A stretch of DNA of 7,781 nucleotides from Syntrophaceae bacterium UBA5619 (GTDB lineage Bacteria > Desulfobacterota > Syntrophia > Syntrophales > UBA5619): positions 1-7,781 of the forward strand of contig DIKL01000026.1 of NCBI GenBank assembly GCA_002424545.1. Direction: 5' to 3'. This document shows, piece by piece, positions 5,976 to 7,781 of the stretch. Every line of letters starts with the position of its first letter. Within the stretch, counting starts at the first letter, position 1. The translations under genes and the position numbers were made by a program. The notes beneath the pieces are model-generated. The model made no database searches, had not been told where the DNA came from, and saw only the letters and a program-made list of their open reading frames with translations.

Positions 5976-7351
5976 ACATCGTTGTCCTGAACGGAAGCCC
6001 AAAGGGGGAGCTCAGCGTAACCCTTCAGTATGTCCGTTATGCGGCCCAAAAATTTCCGCAACACACCTTTCGTTTTTTCCCGGTGGCACAGAAGATCCGG
6101 AAGCTCGAAATGGATGATGCGTCCTTCCGCGAAGTGATCGATGCCGTGAGAGAGGCGGATGCGGTATTGTGGGCGTTTCCGTTGTATTTCCTGCTGGTCT
6201 GTTCGCAGTATAAACGGTTCATTGAAATGATCTTCGAGAGAAATCAGCTTCCGGCGTTTCAGGGGAAATATGCGGCCGCCATCTCCACGTCAGTTCATTT
6301 TTTCGATCATACGGCGCACAACTATATTCATGCGATTTGCGACGATCTGCAAATGAAATATCTGGGCGGCTATTCCGCGGACATGTACGATTTGATGAAA
6401 AAGCCGGAACGCAAACGCTGGCTTTTCTTTGCCGAAACGTTCGCGGACGCCGTGTCCCGGCGGATTCCGACGGCGATCGCCTATCCGCCGCTGACGTCCC
6501 GGGCGTTCAAGTACGAGCCCGGACCGTCCGCCGCAACCATCGATGCGGGCGCTCATAAAATTCTGGTGATCGTGGACGGACAGGAACCGTCGGGCAATGT
6601 CAACGGTTTGATCTCGTCCTTGACGGGGAACTTCCGCGGGGCCGTGGAAGTCGTTCGGCTGACCGACATCGACATCAAGGGAGGCTGTCTGGGATGCTGC
6701 AAGTGCGGCCTGGACAACGTCTGTGAATATGAAGGAAAAGACGGCTTCATTGATTTTTACAACGAAAAGGTGAAAAGGGCGGACGCGGTCGTTTTTGCGG
6801 GCGCCATCCACGACCGCTATCTTTCGGCGACATGGAAGACCTTTTTCGACCGCTCCTTCTTCAACACCCATGTTCCGACGCTCATCGGCAAGAAGATCGC
6901 CTTTCTGATCTCGGGACCCCTGGGACAGATTCCCAACCTCCGTCAGATTCTCGAGGCCTATGGGGAGTTTCAGCAGGCCGACCTTGCGGGCATCGTCACC
7001 GATGAAACCGGCGATTCGCGGCAGATGGACCGGATGCTTGCGGAGCTAGCGGGAAGGCTGGTCCGGCCGGTCCCGGAGGGCTGCACCAGACCCATGACCT
7101 TTCTGGGGGTCGGCGGCAGGAAAATCTTTCGGGACGAAGTTTACGGAAAGCTGCGTTTTGTTTTCCAGTCGGATCACCGTTATTACAAAAAACACGGTCT
7201 GTACGATTTTCCACAAAAGAATCATAAGGTCCGGCGCATGAATTTGATCATGACGCTGCTGACCAAGGTGCCGCGTGTCCGAAAGAAATTATTGAAGGCC
7301 CTTAAGGACGAAATGGTCAAACCGGTCAAATATATTGCGGAAAACCGGTAA
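5972..7351 (+). CDS. Tandem flavodoxin-fold NAD(P)H-dependent FMN reductase-like / iron-sulfur flavoprotein-like protein
   Basis: The 459-residue product contains two copies of the flavodoxin-like FMN-reductase fold. Copy 1 (about 1-165) starts MNIVVLNGSPKGE, the FMN phosphate-loop type, and has WAFPLYFLLVCSQYKRFIE, matching the family's P-x-Y...K-x-F-I pattern. Copy 2 (about 195-370) starts KILVIVDGQEPSGN, where the phosphate loop is altered. It then has cysteines C239, C242, C243, C245 and C251, giving CX2CX2CX5C as in iron-sulfur flavoproteins of methanogens and anaerobes, and AIHDRYLSATWKTFFDRSFF. A basic tail of about 80 residues follows, rich in Lys/Arg, with no clear membrane segment. 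A role in electron transfer or reduction of a small substrate, using FMN and perhaps a 4Fe-4S cluster, is likely but inferred; the substrate is unknown. It is coupled to the upstream phosphatase by a 4-base overlap. Base composition looks less GC-rich than thrC and the MFS gene. Confidence 0.87.
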   Translation: MNIVVLNGSPKGELSVTLQYVRYAAQKFPQHTFRFFPVAQKIRKLEMDDASFREVIDAVREADAVLWAFPLYFLLVCSQYKRFIEMIFERNQLPAFQGKYAAAISTSVHFFDHTAHNYIHAICDDLQMKYLGGYSADMYDLMKKPERKRWLFFAETFADAVSRRIPTAIAYPPLTSRAFKYEPGPSAATIDAGAHKILVIVDGQEPSGNVNGLISSLTGNFRGAVEVVRLTDIDIKGGCLGCCKCGLDNVCEYEGKDGFIDFYNEKVKRADAVVFAGAIHDRYLSATWKTFFDRSFFNTHVPTLIGKKIAFLISGPLGQIPNLRQILEAYGEFQQADLAGIVTDETGDSRQMDRMLAELAGRLVRPVPEGCTRPMTFLGVGGRKIFRDEVYGKLRFVFQSDHRYYKKHGLYDFPQKNHKVRRMNLIMTLLTKVPRVRKKLLKALKDEMVKPVKYIAENR

Positions 7352-7379
7352 AATCCCTCCAACCGACGGTGACCATCAG

Positions 7380-7781
<402 letters not shown>

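Overview
The window reads as chromosomal DNA from a GC-rich, gene-dense Gram-negative bacterium. My best guess is a member of the old Deltaproteobacteria (Desulfobacterota / Syntrophobacterales-like). That guess rests on protein flavour, a selenocysteine-containing SelD and the flavoprotein family present; it is an inference and no marker gene here proves it. I see no mobile element, CRISPR array, tRNA or rRNA.

Layout. (1) Positions 1-1223, + strand: the C-terminal three quarters of a periplasmic peptide/solute-binding protein of an ABC importer, cut by the window edge. (2) Positions 1229-2620, - strand: threonine synthase (thrC), converging on the binding-protein gene with only 5 bases between stop codons. 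(3) Positions 2621-2815: a divergent intergenic region with several inverted repeats. (4) Positions 2816-3868, + strand: selD, selenophosphate synthetase, read through an in-frame UGA at 2867-2869. The UGA sits exactly where the catalytic Cys/Sec of SelD belongs and is followed at once by a strong SECIS-like hairpin. A conventional ORF call would lose the first 30 residues, including the active site. (5) Positions 3884-5110, - strand: a 12-helix MFS transporter, converging on selD. (6) Positions 5177-5306: a second divergent region with promoter-like boxes for both directions and a short leader that can form two competing hairpins. (7) Positions 5307-7351, + strand: a two-gene operon with an ATGA stop/start overlap, coding for a PP1/PrpA-type metallophosphatase and a double flavodoxin-fold protein with an Fe-S-type cysteine motif in its second half. 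(8) Positions 7352-7561: an AT-rich intergenic region with a terminator-like hairpin and a perfect 10-1-10 palindrome. (9) Positions 7562-7781: the first 73 residues of catalase-peroxidase katG, cut by the window end.

How they fit together. These are mostly independent housekeeping and stress genes: threonine synthesis, selenium activation, peroxide removal, uptake and efflux. They do not form one pathway. The selD reading implies that the organism makes selenoproteins, so selA, selB and selC should lie elsewhere in the genome. The palindrome before katG has the 1-base-centred symmetry and AAT-N-ATT core of Fur/PerR-family operators, which suits a peroxide-controlled katG. The phosphatase-flavoprotein pair is the least understood part. 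I do not see a complete new defence or metabolic system here; the most rewarding items are the recoded selD with its SECIS and the katG operator.
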